From Uranotaenia lowii (lineage: Eukaryota > Arthropoda > Insecta > Diptera > Culicidae): a stretch of 64,000 nt of DNA. The notes beneath the pieces are model-generated. The model ran no database searches and was not told where the DNA came from. It saw nothing but the letters and a program-made list of their open reading frames with translations. Position 1 is the first letter of the stretch. Each line of letters begins with the position of its first letter. Where the stretch lies: positions 435,713,228-435,777,227 of the forward strand of contig NC_073692.1 of NCBI RefSeq assembly GCF_029784155.1. Reading direction: 5' to 3'. This document shows, in pieces, positions 34,562-45,269 of the stretch. The position numbers and the translations under genes are program-made.

Positions 34562-36008
34562 CACCGATTGTCGTTGTCCGGCTCGAAATGGTCCTCGTTG
34601 ACCACCAGGGAGCGGAGGCACTGGTTGTCGCATCAACTACGGCAAGTGCCCTGAGCAGCACGACGGGTAAGATTTTTAAATTTATTTGCTTTATGATGAA
34701 GCACCACAATAACATTTTGTTTTCTTGTTTCCCATCGGCGGGATCCCCGGACAGGGTAAAGACAACCCGGTTCATCTGTTGGATGTGCATCTCATTTGAT
34801 GGCGGTGGGGACCGGTTCCGAGAAGATGAGATGGTGGAAGAATGAAGTCACCGTCTGCCGGAAGCTAAAATAAATCCGTGAGTCTCGTCCCATTTTTTTT
34901 AAAGCAGTGATAGATAAGATTTTTTTTTTGCAGGAAATCATTCGCAAATAGATATTTCGGGCCAAATGTGCTTATTGGTTCCGCACTGGAAGCTTCCGGA
35001 GGGCCTTCGAACAACATTTCACCCGAGTGGGAAATTTTCCGTCACTGGAGTCTGACCGAACAAGCATGTATTTTCATTGTACCTCCTTGATGTATCCAAA
35101 CTGGATGACGAATGAGTGATTTGAAATAAATTTAAAAATTGCAAGATACATAAAATTAATTTAAATGTAGGGATAGAACACAACTTAAAGCCAACTGTAT
35201 TATAATAATCTTAATAATATACATATAGTTGAATGCAAAAAATCAATCATATAGATATAGTTGCATTTATAATATTTATGATTGAATCAATTATATTAGT
35301 ATATTTGAATCTATAATATTTATGATTGAATCAATTATATTAGTATAGTTGAATCTACTATACTTATTGTTAAATGCATAGAATCAATCAAACGATTATA
35401 GTTGAATTCATCATATGTATAGTTGAATGCACAAAATCAACCATAAGGCTATAGTTGAATCTATCATATGTAAAGTTGAATGCAAAAAATCAACCAGATC
35501 ATCTATTATATATATAGTTCATAGTTTAATATTTATAGTTAGCCGAGAATTAATCAGAAATATAGTTCAATATAGGCAGAATATAGTTGGGAAAACTATA
35601 CTTTATTCTCCGTGTTGGTGCACATATGCGGTAACGACGCGAAAACTGCATAAGTATACTGGATCTCAAATGAGAAACTATATTGCCGAACGAGTGGAGA
35701 TGGATTGGGCACACGAATATATAAGAACGAGATTTGCAGAGAGGCGCTTGAATGGAATCCATAAGGACATCGAAGAAGAGGCAGACCCAGAAACTCGTAG
35801 CGGCGAAATACGAACTGTCGACGAGAGTCTTGACTGGGACCAAGTGAAGACGCTGGTTCCGGATCGTCAACAGTGGAGGTCTTTTACAACGGCCCTCCCC
35901 TATACGCCGGAGAATCGACGCGGGACCATTAAGTAAGTAAGTAAAAGAGAGCGTGTCATTCATTTGTTGCTCGCTCTTCCAAAGCGGGCCATAGACTACA
36001 CAACACTA

Positions 36009-36225
36009 GTTTGAGTAAAATCGGACGGGATCGAAATATTTTGCACAAACAACCTTCTGTGGCATGGTGTATGGTGCTGTTTGTACAAAATTCAGGCCAT
36101 TTACTAAGCCCAACCGGGCTGGAGGGGGTTTTTGTTGTTGCTGGTTTCGCCATCAATACTTTGTGTTCGCGTGAAATATGTTTGTATCGTGTATATGTTC
36201 AACGGGCAAGATGAGGGAGATCGCA
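36009..36225. repeat. Dispersed repeat, copy 1 (partner near 42205-42380)
   Basis: The stretch from TTTGAGTAAAATCGG through CGAAATATTTTGCACAAAC, CATGGTGTATGGTGC, TTTGTACAAAATTCAGGCC and a TTTGTGTTCGCG end matches 42205-42380 at roughly 80-85% by eye. No terminal repeats or coding potential were identified; it is a MITE or SINE of unknown class. Confidence 0.6.
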
Positions 36226-36419
36226 GCAAGCTGTGCACGTGACCGAACGTGTTTTTCGGAAGTCGCGTTTTCCCGTTTGTTTTTTTCGCGATTAAAATTA
36301 CCGTGCGTTTTTTAATTTTTTTAAAATATGTGTCCACAAAAGCAGCTGACAATGCTTTTTAACGGATATAAGTGTCAATAGTTCTTTTTTGATTTACGGA
36401 ACAGAAATCAGCGAACCAT

Positions 36420-36715
36420 TTGTTGAAGTTCCGAGTGTTTGGGAAAATTGGGACTAGTGCTACGCCCTCCGGACGGATTAAAAGCTGCTTAAAAGATAAC
36501 TCTTCACGATGGTTTTTGAAATAAATTGTAGTGGAATTAGCAAGAAAACTAATTTCTTTTGTCGTGCCAATAAGAACTAATGTGCGGAATGAAATTAGAA
36601 AATATTTGAGTGATTTGTGGCAGGAAAAGTTAGACGTCCGAGCAAACATAGATGTCATAAAGCGGAGGTTGGCAGTCGACAGAGACGTCAAGGACAGGAA
36701 ATCCCGGTGAGAGCT
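36420..36715 (+). pseudogene. Broken coding remnant, unrecognised
   Basis: In one plus frame the segment reads GTSATPSGRIKSCLKDNSSR, then after an in-frame stop IVVELARKLISFVV, NVRNEIRKYLSDLWQEKLDV and KRRLAVDRDVKDRKSR, before a splice-donor-like gtgag. The composition is protein-like, with alternating Lys/Arg and Leu/Ile. It is probably part of a decayed retroelement ORF, but no family was recognised. Confidence 0.3.
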
Positions 36716-37663
36716 TTCCAATTTTTTTTTTATTTATTTCGGGCCTTTTAACTTTTATCGTGTGGCGTTTGATGCTATTCTTTTTCTACACTTTTTGCGC
36801 TTATGTAGATTATGTCCATATCCTGTGATGTTTAAATAATTGACTCGAGATTGGCTGGCAACCTTGCTTGCGCCAGACGCGTTCTTTTTACTTGTCCCAG
36901 TTATTTCGCCTTTTTGCTAAACAATTTTGTACATTTCCTCGAAAAATCGAACAATTTCTTATAGTTTGCCTTTCCCTTGCCTAAGAAGGGTCAAATTAAT
37001 GTGAAAAAGTGTGCTGGGGACTTTACATTTAATAAACAAAAATCGGCTCAATTTCGAAATTTTCCCCAAAGATCGGCGCGAGTGTTGTATTATATTTCTA
37101 TTTCATGTGAATATGTATAGAAGGTACCTGGAGAAAATTCATTTGGTTTCGTCGTATTAGGTGTGCCGTCTCGCTTGCACCACTAAATTTCACCTAGCTT
37201 TGACGAATAGAATACTACGCACAGACCTCCAAGATAAGTATTTCATTTTACTTTTACGCTGACTTGCCCGATTAAGGGGCTGGGTGCCAAATGACATTGT
37301 TTGAAAGAAATGAAGCGATTTGGGATTTTAACATCTGTCTCACTCACACCCACTTGTTTTTAAGATTCTTTAGTTCATTTATTTTCTGGCCCAGTCTAGG
37401 AGAAGGCCAACAGGTGTTAAATCTAGTGCCATTGCTGCCTGCCGGTTGGAGAGGTTTAAAATTTTGCATGGCCTACTAGTTTATACGGGTTCATGCGTAG
37501 GACAGAAATTAGTGTTTTCAAACAGTTTACGGGATAAAGAACACAGTTTGTTAAAGTTCCTAAAAAACAAACTTAAATCACATTTTGTTCAATATAATAT
37601 TACTAATTATTATTAAAGTTCCACAGCCTTATAGAAAAAACCCCAATTAATCACAATGGTATA
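36716..37663. other. Non-coding DNA within the BTB intron
   Basis: A+T-rich DNA with no domain-bearing ORF on either strand, between the broken remnant and the Helitron 5' end. Confidence 0.4.
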
Positions 37664-40591
37664 TCTATTATATAAAATTCTCTTGTAACGGTGTTTGTAG
37701 TACTACTCCTCCGAAATGACCCAAACGATTCGAATGAAATTATTTTTAGAATATTCTGTAGCCATGCGAATCGGTTTATATCGAATAAAAACAACACAAA
37801 GTCGCATCAATTGTCCGTAATTATTAAATTTGTAGTTTGTTGAATGAAATGAAAGTCATGGCTTCCATTTTTTCGAGGTTTTTTTTTTCCTTTGGGCGGT
37901 TTGTTTTTCGTCTCCAAGGTCGAGGCGTCGCGACCTGACGTCGTTAGAAGATAGTAACCATGGCATAGCATACTGATCAGTGAGAATATTTTGGCGCGTA
38001 TTCCTCAACCAAGCATATTTTGAATGCAAGTGGTGGCGATATGATGCCTTGATGTGATTTTTTTTGTTCTTGCTTCCTAGCTCATTTCTACAGCACATGG
38101 TTATAAATGACGCCTAGATGTGACACGGATTGACATTTTGCCGATCAAATAAAACAAACAAATTTTGTTTTGCCAAAATCTGAAATTGAAAGCCAGACAT
38201 TCATTTTTAGAAATTTTCTTTTCTTTGAGGGGTTTGTTTTTCGTCTCCATGGACGAGGCGTCGCTAGCAAACGTCGTTGCAAGATAATAGTAACCAAAGC
38301 ATACTTCATTGATCGCTGGAAAAAAATTAAAATTAGGCGCCTGTTTCTCAACCAAGTACCTATATTTCTTATGCACGTGGGGGCGATATGCAACCTAGAT
38401 GTGTTTATTCTTGCTTAATTGTACACAGCACGTGGAAATGAATGACGCCTGGATGTGACACGGATTGGTATTTTATCAATCGAATCAAAACCATACAAAC
38501 GATTTCAAATTTTAAAACCATTTTTAATTCGTGTTAATTTAAGTAGTAAATTGATGTCTAAAAATATGAATTTGGTAATGATAAATATGAAATAATGACA
38601 CTTGGCGGACGTTTGAAAATAAGAAATTGGGAAACTTTACATTCAATTTCGTATAATCTAATACGCCTAGAACGCTGGACACATTAACTGAACGAGAGTC
38701 TGTTCTTTGAAATAGATTAGATAGGATTGAAGTTTTTAAAGGTCGAATGAACGTTTTGATATTTTGCAATCGTAGGTTGAAGTTATCAATAAAAAAAATC
38801 TACTTTTCAATAATAAAAAGTGAGGATTTGCATTTTCTGGAAGAATTTTCAATTAAGAAAGTAAACTAGAGCGAGTGAACACTTTCAACTTTTACAAAAA
38901 ATGTATACATTATTTTTTCATCTTAAATTGTTGGACTCAAAAAAAAAATCTGATTAAATAAACTCAACTCTTTTTTTATAATAATCATTTATAAAAAACT
39001 GTTACCACGTTAACTGTTTGTTTACACACAATTCAAGATCGAACTTAACATGAATAGTATGTTTTTGTTTAACATATTTTGGCTACATAGAAGAGACTTT
39101 AGATTCACTTTTTTGTTGAAAAGATTTTTTTGTGATTGATATTCCAGGATCAGCAGATTTTTATGATGAACTTTTAATATAACCTGAAAATGTTAAAAGT
39201 AACATAAATTCCTGTAATTTCTTAGGTGGAATAAGTGAAAACGCGCCATTTAGCAATGAAGCATCTACAATAAAAGAATTTTATCTCCAAAATGGCAGAA
39301 AGGATATCCCGAGTGTTGAATCTGAAGCGAATATTCAAAATTATTATAAAAGTCTTTTGGTTGAACAGCATTCAGTGAAATTGAAGTACCAAGCTTTAAT
39401 TTATTCCGGAGAAAAACTTAGGATAAATAAATGAAAGTTTATAAAACAGACAAACGAGAACAAGTATTAAATTCATTTTAAAGTCTTTTCACTGACGCAT
39501 CTGAAAAAGACCTATGTGTTTTCACTAGCTCCAATACATGGGACAAATGTATACTTCGATATTTCTTTTTGTCAACATAACTAATATTTTTTTTTGAAAA
39601 TATTATTTTTTTCAGAAAATATGAAAGTCGAACTGTGGTGATATTCGTTTGCATCTGCTCGGTGTTTCTTTTTTGAAATGAACTCACGAAACCATCGAAG
39701 CCTGATCAGATTATTTCATTTAAATCTAATTAATTTTAAAAAATCTGCTTTTCAATTAAATGTTATTAAACCTTAAGAATATTGCATAATCCAAAATGGA
39801 ATCACAGATCACCACCAACAATGTTCAGGAAATTTTGAATTCAGAACATCCCAATGCTTCAATCAGAATCTTTAAAATAATGAGTGAAAATATCTAAACA
39901 GATGTTTTCCTCTTTTCAAAACCAATCGTCTCTTTGGTTCATTGGGTTTAAGTTCAAAGGAATTAATTTGCATTTTTTGTTTGAATTTAAAAAAAAGGAA
40001 TTTGCAGTATACAAAATCGTCAAATTTAATGCCATGACAAATGCTGTTTGGGAACATTTTTAGTTGAAATGTGTAAAGTCTATAACTTGAGTATCAGGCG
40101 AAACTTTTTGGAAAGGATTTTGGTGAAAATATGGATTTTAATTCAAACTGCTTCGAAGCATGAGGATGGTGAATAAAAAGCTGTTTGAAAATATTAGTAA
40201 AAAATCTTTTTTTATGTGTTTCATTTCTTCAGCTCTAAAAAATACACCATCCAAAGCTAATTGGGAGCTGAAAGCGCTGCGTTAGGAAAAACATTCGGCA
40301 AATACTCCAAAAATTGTCCCGATATTCAAAATTCTATTTTAAAAAAGATTCATAAGCAATGTATTCCAATAAATGGGAAATTTTTTATTTTGGTTTAAAC
40401 CTTAATGTGAACTCGAACAAAACGGAATAAATCTACTAACTGGAATATAGTAATTCTTAGGTTTAATTTAGATAGAATTAAGCGGGACGTTTCGAGTAAA
40501 GTGAAGGAAGGGAAATGTAAAGAAAACTAGGAAAAATGGAAAATGGACGCCAAGTTGAACATGGTAAGACGAAGTTTACCGGGTCTGCTAG
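37664..40591 (+). mobile_element. Non-autonomous Helitron-like element
   Basis: The 5' end is TCTATTATATAAAATTCTC followed by TTGTAACGGTGTTTGTAG, the style of insect Helitron 5' ends. The 3' end is CCGGGTCTGCTAG, preceded by a short hairpin (GGTAA-GACGAAGT-TTACC). The element sits exactly between A (37663) and T (40592) with no target duplication, as Helitrons do. Length 2.93 kb; no Rep/helicase ORF was seen, so it depends on another element. It carries the 332-bp duplicated segment listed next. Confidence 0.75.
37868..38490. repeat. Two diverged copies of a segment with 332-bp period inside the Helitron
   Basis: GGTTTGTTTTTCGTCTCCA occurs at 37899 and again at 38231. Following landmarks repeat in the same order: CGAGGCGTCGC, ACGTCGTT, AGTAACCA, CTCAACCAAG, GGCGATATG, GACGCCT-GATGTGACACGG. 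Identity is perhaps 75-80% by eye. Tandem internal duplications are common in Helitron-like elements. Confidence 0.75.
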
Positions 40592-40780
40592 TATCTTATA
40601 AAATTGTATGTTTTGGCTAATTTTTTAATGGTTTCAGATTCGTAAAAGTGAAACAGTAACTATATTACCATTAGAATATAAAGATACTTTTGTAAATCCT
40701 TAAGATTTTCAGCTGGATTGCCAAAAGATGAACAACAAGTACAAAAGGAGATATTTCGAACAATTTATGCATCAAATGTG

Positions 40781-40963
40781 TTTTTTTTTTTGTAAATTCT
40801 TTATTTGAAACGGCTTGTACCTTTAGGCTTTAAGGAGCCAAACTCGTTTTGTTTGATTACAATTGTGTGCTTATATCTAGTTCACTTTTAAAGAAAAAAG
40901 AAGATAGATAGGGAAATATGAAAATAAAAAGAATTATAGACGAAGATCAATAGCTTTAAGGAA
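40781..40963 (-). mobile_element. 183-bp 3' tail of the LINE family also at 52-54 kb and 55-61 kb
   Basis: On the minus strand it matches the ends of the two larger copies: the last codons of ORF2, then TCTATAATTC, GGCTCCTTAAAGCC, GCCGTTTCAAATAAAGAAT and a poly(A) tract. ATCAAATGTG occurs directly at both borders (40771-40780 and 40964-40973), a clean 10-bp target duplication. It is severely 5'-truncated. Confidence 0.9.
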
Positions 40964-40973
40964 ATCAAATGTG

Positions 40974-42009
40974 TTATTAACCTTCTTTTTCAAAAAAATA
41001 TGATAACTATATTCCAGTTTCCAACTCTTTTGACCATTATTCAATTTTTTGAATATATCTTTTTTTACATTCATATCATTTATCTTCATCTATACCAGTG
41101 ATTTTCAAACTTTTTTCACTCACCGCCCCCTTTTCAAAATTTCCAAGCTCAACGCCCCCCTGGGCAAATTTTCAAAAATTCTATTAAAAACAAATGAACA
41201 TCTGAATCACCACGACCAAAACCCGGATAATATCCAGGCAAATTTTGTCAAAACCCATGAGTTTCAGTACAAAAAATCAAGAAAAAATATTTCCGTCATA
41301 ATTTATCAGCAGTTTTCAACCATATTTTATTCAGGCATTCAACAAACTTTTCATGAGTATTTCCATGAAGTTTGCTGAAGAAAATTTCTTTATGGACGCA
41401 TGAATAAAAATTTTAAAAACTCAATTTGTTTTTATTTTATTTGTTTTGGTCAATGTCAAGAATTTTGCTTTTGATATTTTTAGTATGTCATAATGTGTAT
41501 GTATTCCTTTGGCGCTGAAATCTTTTAGAATGGAAAAATTCTAAGGATTTCGGTGCTGTATTAATAATTTCTCTGCTCTTTCAAATCTTTTCAAAAGCGG
41601 GCAATGGCGCTATAACCATGGTCGATGACCTGAGATGAAGGTACAGGGATCCAGAACTAAACAGTGTATAATGATTAAAGAAATTTCTTTAATTATTGTA
41701 TTGTTAAATTTTGGACTCCATGTAGAAAAACCTCATTTCCATCCCCTGAAGGAAGAATCGCAAGGCCCAACACCAAGGAGCATAGAAATATCTTAGCATC
41801 TATGCTCCCAACGAATAAATATTAAATAAACATGGGAACGTATGGTACTGTTGTCCACGTTTCTTCCTCCCCTGGTTCCAGTCGTCTCTGCGTCCAATAC
41901 TGCACAGTGGGCCCGGCCTTGATAAGATGAATAGTAAATGTATTTTTACTATTCACCGGGATGCTGACAAGATCTGGCTGTGTACGTATCATAAGCAATA
42001 AGCATAAGC
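40974..42009. other. Repeat-like non-coding DNA within the BTB intron
   Basis: At 41098 CAGTGATTTTCAAACTTTTTTC followed by CGCCCCC resembles the terminus of hAT MITEs, but no matching opposite end was found. The ORFs at 41049-41378 and 41822-42292 have no recognised domain. Confidence 0.4.
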
Positions 42010-42450
42010 AAGCGTGAAATATGTTTGTATCGTGTGTGGGCGAGCGTAGAATCAAACAATCGTCGTGGAATCGTCGAATTTGCACAAGCCATTTGGGTAG
42101 TCTATGGTCCGCATAAACACGACATTTGTATAAATGCGATGAAATTCTGTCGCTGTGAACACGATTTGCATAGTGTATGGCACTGTTCAAATGAGCGCGC
42201 AAACAGTTTGAGTAAAATCGGTTGGGATCGAAATATTTAGCACAAACAACCCTCTGTGACATGGTGTATGATGCAGTTTGTACAAAATTCAAGCCATTTA
42301 CTCAGCCCCAGCCGGGTGGAAGTTGTTTTTTTTGTGTTCCTTTTTTCGCCAGCAATCGTTTGTGTTCGCGCGTGAACAAGCATAGAATCAAACAATCGTC
42401 GTGGAATCATCGAATTTGCACACGCCGTTTGTCATTTATGGCGACCTGAA
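42010..42450. repeat. Dispersed repeat, copy 2, with an internal duplicated word block
   Basis: AGAATCAAACAATCGTCGTGG and the following CGAATTTGCACA occur at about 42049 and again at about 42383. Between them lies the part homologous to 36009-36225. This arrangement suggests one and a half units of a longer repeat. No coding capacity. Confidence 0.6.
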
Positions 42451-43117
42451 GATGTGTTTTCTCAAATTCTATAAAATTACCTAACATCATAAATCTCTTT
42501 TGGTGGGTTTTTGGAACACTTTTGGTTAATTTGAAATGGAATTCTACATATTTTCAAAAGTCATGGTGAATTATTAATTATATGATTTGAATCTTTCAAG
42601 ATTTTTGTGGTTGAAAACAGGTGCCAAGAATCGCCTGCTCTAGTGCTCAAGTGGAATGAAAGAACCAGTCAACAAATCACCAGGGCTTTTAGGCTGATGA
42701 TTTGAACGGGATGAATAAGCAAACAAGTTTAAAATCCCAGATAAAAGAAAAAAAAAGCTGATGATTTGAATAGTAATGGTACCAACTTCATTTCAGTTCT
42801 GTTGATATTACTTGGTCGAGGAAGAAAATAAGAGTCAGAATGTAGTTACCCATACAAAATCACAAAATATAAATATATGATATGCATTTTTAGACAAGAC
42901 AAGATATTTCTACAACACAATTGTATTTCATTTCAGAATGTTTCTCTTTTGCTAATCATTATACATAGAATCCTAATGTTCTAGGGCTTATTTGTTAAAT
43001 TAATCCTCTTGAGGGGAAAAAGAAATGAATCGTAAATTCAGGATTACAACGATATTCTTCCGTATGTACACTAAGGTCGTGTCTTGCGACTCGCATCTTC
43101 TGCTCTCATCAATCTCA
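42451..43117. other. 3'UTR and intron DNA downstream of terminal exon 2
   Basis: No gene was seen. The part next to 43117 should be the 3'UTR of the isoform that ends in terminal exon 2; candidate reversed AATAAA sites are present but not distinguishable. Confidence 0.35.
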
Positions 43118-43413
43118 TCAACCCGTCTGAACGACGATGGTGCTGCCAATGCCGCTTCCTTGCTGCTGGACGTGTTGGATATTGCCGTCCTGCTGCTTGA
43201 AGGATTCGTCACGACCATCCGACTTCATTTCGTGCTTCAATTTCATGTGCCGCTTGAGGTTGGCCGTCCGGGACAGCACCGCCCCGCAGATGCCGCACTT
43301 GGTCAGGCCCCGGTGGATGTGGTTGTGCATCGTGAGCGATTTCCAGGCAGCGAAGCTTTTGTCGCAGTCTTTGCATTTGTACTTCTTCGGTTTCAGTTTT
43401 TGCTCAAACACTT
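43118..43413 (-). CDS. BTB/ZF gene: alternative terminal exon 2 (two C2H2 fingers)
   Basis: Acceptor (ccgcag) at 43415-43414, with the same entry phase as the other terminal exons. It reads EVFEQKLKPKKYKCKDCDKS, with finger 1 C-x2-C-x12-H-x3-H (CKDCDKSFAAWKSLTMHNHI) and finger 2 CGICGAVLSRTANLKRHMKL. A Gln-rich tail ends IVVQTG. Codon use is G+C-richer than the surrounding intron, as expected of a real exon. Confidence 0.85.
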
Positions 43414-44566
43414 CTGCGGAATAGAGAGAGAGATAGAAAAAAGAAGAGAATTGGGGATGAGTTTTCCGAAAGATTTGATAAAAAAAGTTAGAAATCTTTT
43501 CACTTATCTAGAACGACTAGATTGTGAGGCTCTATTATTTGGGAAGACTGTCGATTTCACCACTTCACGAGGGGAAGGGGAAAAAGACAGGGACACAAAT
43601 CCGAGAAGTTATTTCCGGGTCCAAATGAAGGGCTGTTCAAATGATTTAGTGTACTAATTTATGGTTTAATAGATTCTAGAAGAGAAACAGAATAAAAATA
43701 CAAATCGAAGGAGTGTTTGAGCAAAACATGAAACTGAAAATGCATGGAAATCGGACACAATCGGTTGACCACTTCCGTGTTTGTTTCTAAACCGGGTGAT
43801 CTGTTTTTATTATTTTTATCAGATTTTCAAACGCACAACCATTGTCCAGCACTTCAATTTGTCCCGTAAATCGATGAAGTGTGTACTTCATTCAGCAAAT
43901 AAAAAGTCAACCGATAAGACGTTAGCAGACGAACAACAGGGTAAATTGAGTAAAGATTTTCAAAATGTCTAACATTTTAAAATAGGATGTGAAAAAATGA
44001 AGGGATTCCCGAAATAATCGAATTCGAATCATTTAAAATTCCAGCTACTATATTTGGTTCATTCATTAACAACTATCTTCAGAACAATAAATAATCCAGT
44101 TGACGAAATGAAAAATATAAAAGACATTCTGAACCAACAATTCTAACTTACATGTATGTAGGTATGTACCTAATTATTTACACTTCAAATAATTGCAATC
44201 CCATCGGGAGCCTACTCAATTTTGTTTCTTCCACTGTTTGTGCTCAAAAGTTACACCATTGTGAAAAGATATTTGAGCAAAATGAATTCTAACTGAACTG
44301 ATTGTTTCCCAGAGTACAGTATCGAAATATTTTAATAAAAAAGAAAATCCAGTAGCAGATTCATATTAACATTTTAAATAAATTTGATTTTCTCAAAAGG
44401 GATCACGATGTGAATCTTCTACTTCAACTACGATAAATAGATGCGTTCTTTTTAAAGGAACTATGCAAATGGAAATAAATTCTCGACTAATTAAACATTC
44501 TCAACAAGTTTCCTAACAATACCGTAACGAAATGCTAGCTAGCGCTTATTATTACCCTTCTCTTCT
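43414..44566. other. Intron/3'UTR DNA between terminal exons 1 and 2
   Basis: No coding signal. It includes the 3'UTR of the isoform ending in terminal exon 1 and the intron leading to terminal exon 2. Confidence 0.4.
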
Positions 44567-44793
44567 CTACTTGACGTTGCCGCCAATATTCTTAATGTTT
44601 AGTTTGGCATCCAGCTTGAGCGTTATTTTGTGGATCTTGCTCAGATGGATGCGCATATCGTAGCTGCGCGAAAATGAGCGCAAACAAACCGGACACTTGG
44701 TCTTGCCCGAGTGCAGATCCTTGTGCAGGGTTAGCGACATCGGATGCTTGAAGCCCTTCCAGCAGATACTGCAGCGGAAACGGAGCTCAGCGT
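44567..44793 (-). CDS. BTB/ZF gene: alternative terminal exon 1 (two C2H2 fingers)
   Basis: Acceptor (cttccag) at 44795-44794, entry phase shared with the other three. It encodes RFRCSICWKGFKHPMSLTLH and a second finger CPVCLRSFSRSYDMRIHLSK, then a basic tail ending NIGGNVK before the stop. It is the terminal exon nearest to the BTB core, separated from it by 476 bp. Confidence 0.87.
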
Positions 44794-45269
44794 CTGGAAG
44801 ACAGAAGAGATTAAAGAGAAGAAGCTCAGTGTTAGACGCATCATCCGTTTTTTGGCTTTTTGACAATTGATTTGCGATTTCTGAGAGGACATCGGACAAC
44901 ACCGAAAATGGGAACAAACAAACGACAAATGGAACAAGTGGACGCAACAAATTTGAATCGCTTTCGGAGGAAACAAATAGCACAAGCTCTGCACTCGGGT
45001 AGACCACTCACTGGGATTTATACTGTTTCTTCAAAACTTCAAAATTCTTTCTTACATATTCCCTTGAAAAACTTATAGGAAATTATCGTTTAAGCTTTGT
45101 TCAAAAGTAATATATCATTGAACTTATTTTTAACATTTGCCGGTCAGCAGATTATCGCATAAAAATGGCAAGGGTATGTTTCACCACCCAATTCTGGGAC
45201 AAATAACAGCAAAAGCAATGAACAGTAACATTCCCCAAACACCCACATAAACATAACTTAAGCACTTAC

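Larger units (their letters stand above)
33650..35614. mobile_element. CACG-terminus foldback DNA element E2, TT duplication
   Basis: The left end is CACGGAGAAAAAAG and the reverse complement of the right end is CACGGAGAATAAAG. TT flanks both ends (33648-33649, 35615-35616). Long arms (33670-34320 and 35190-35590) consist of words like TTCAACTATAAATATAATAG on the left and their complements on the right, so the element is a large imperfect foldback. The 0.87 kb centre is more G+C-rich and gene-like. Removing the element plus one TT restores the host LINE frame across GCGAAAC-TT-GGTGC (CETW codons), which confirms the exact borders. Confidence 0.85.
31345..35945 (+). mobile_element. Decayed RTE-clade LINE, split by a DNA element
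   Basis: A 5' G+C-richer leader (from about 31345) is followed by broken endonuclease coding DNA: TRIGTWNVLTLAQQGML near 31800, CYVPTDVADLQEKEQFYSQL at 32140, HLGDFNVKIG at 32240. Broken reverse transcriptase follows: NKSPGIDCISAGILK at 32925, QQAGFLFGRSCVDHI at 33200, FVDFEKAFD at 33303, and VLLYGCET at 33625. The coding frame resumes at 35615 and runs to VKTLVPDRQQWRSF, ending in TAAG tandem repeats. Frameshifts and stops make it non-functional. The domain order and tail fit the RTE clade. Element E2 (33650-35614) is inserted in the reverse transcriptase/C-terminal part. Confidence 0.85.

Noticed and set aside
33650..35614. Periodic repeats read as a CRISPR array
   Set aside because: Repeats are degenerate, without unique equal-length spacers, in an animal genome, and are explained as transposon arms.
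41098..41640. hAT-like terminus CAGTGATTTTCAAAC
   Set aside because: A matching opposite terminus and 8-bp duplication could not be located, so no element was called.
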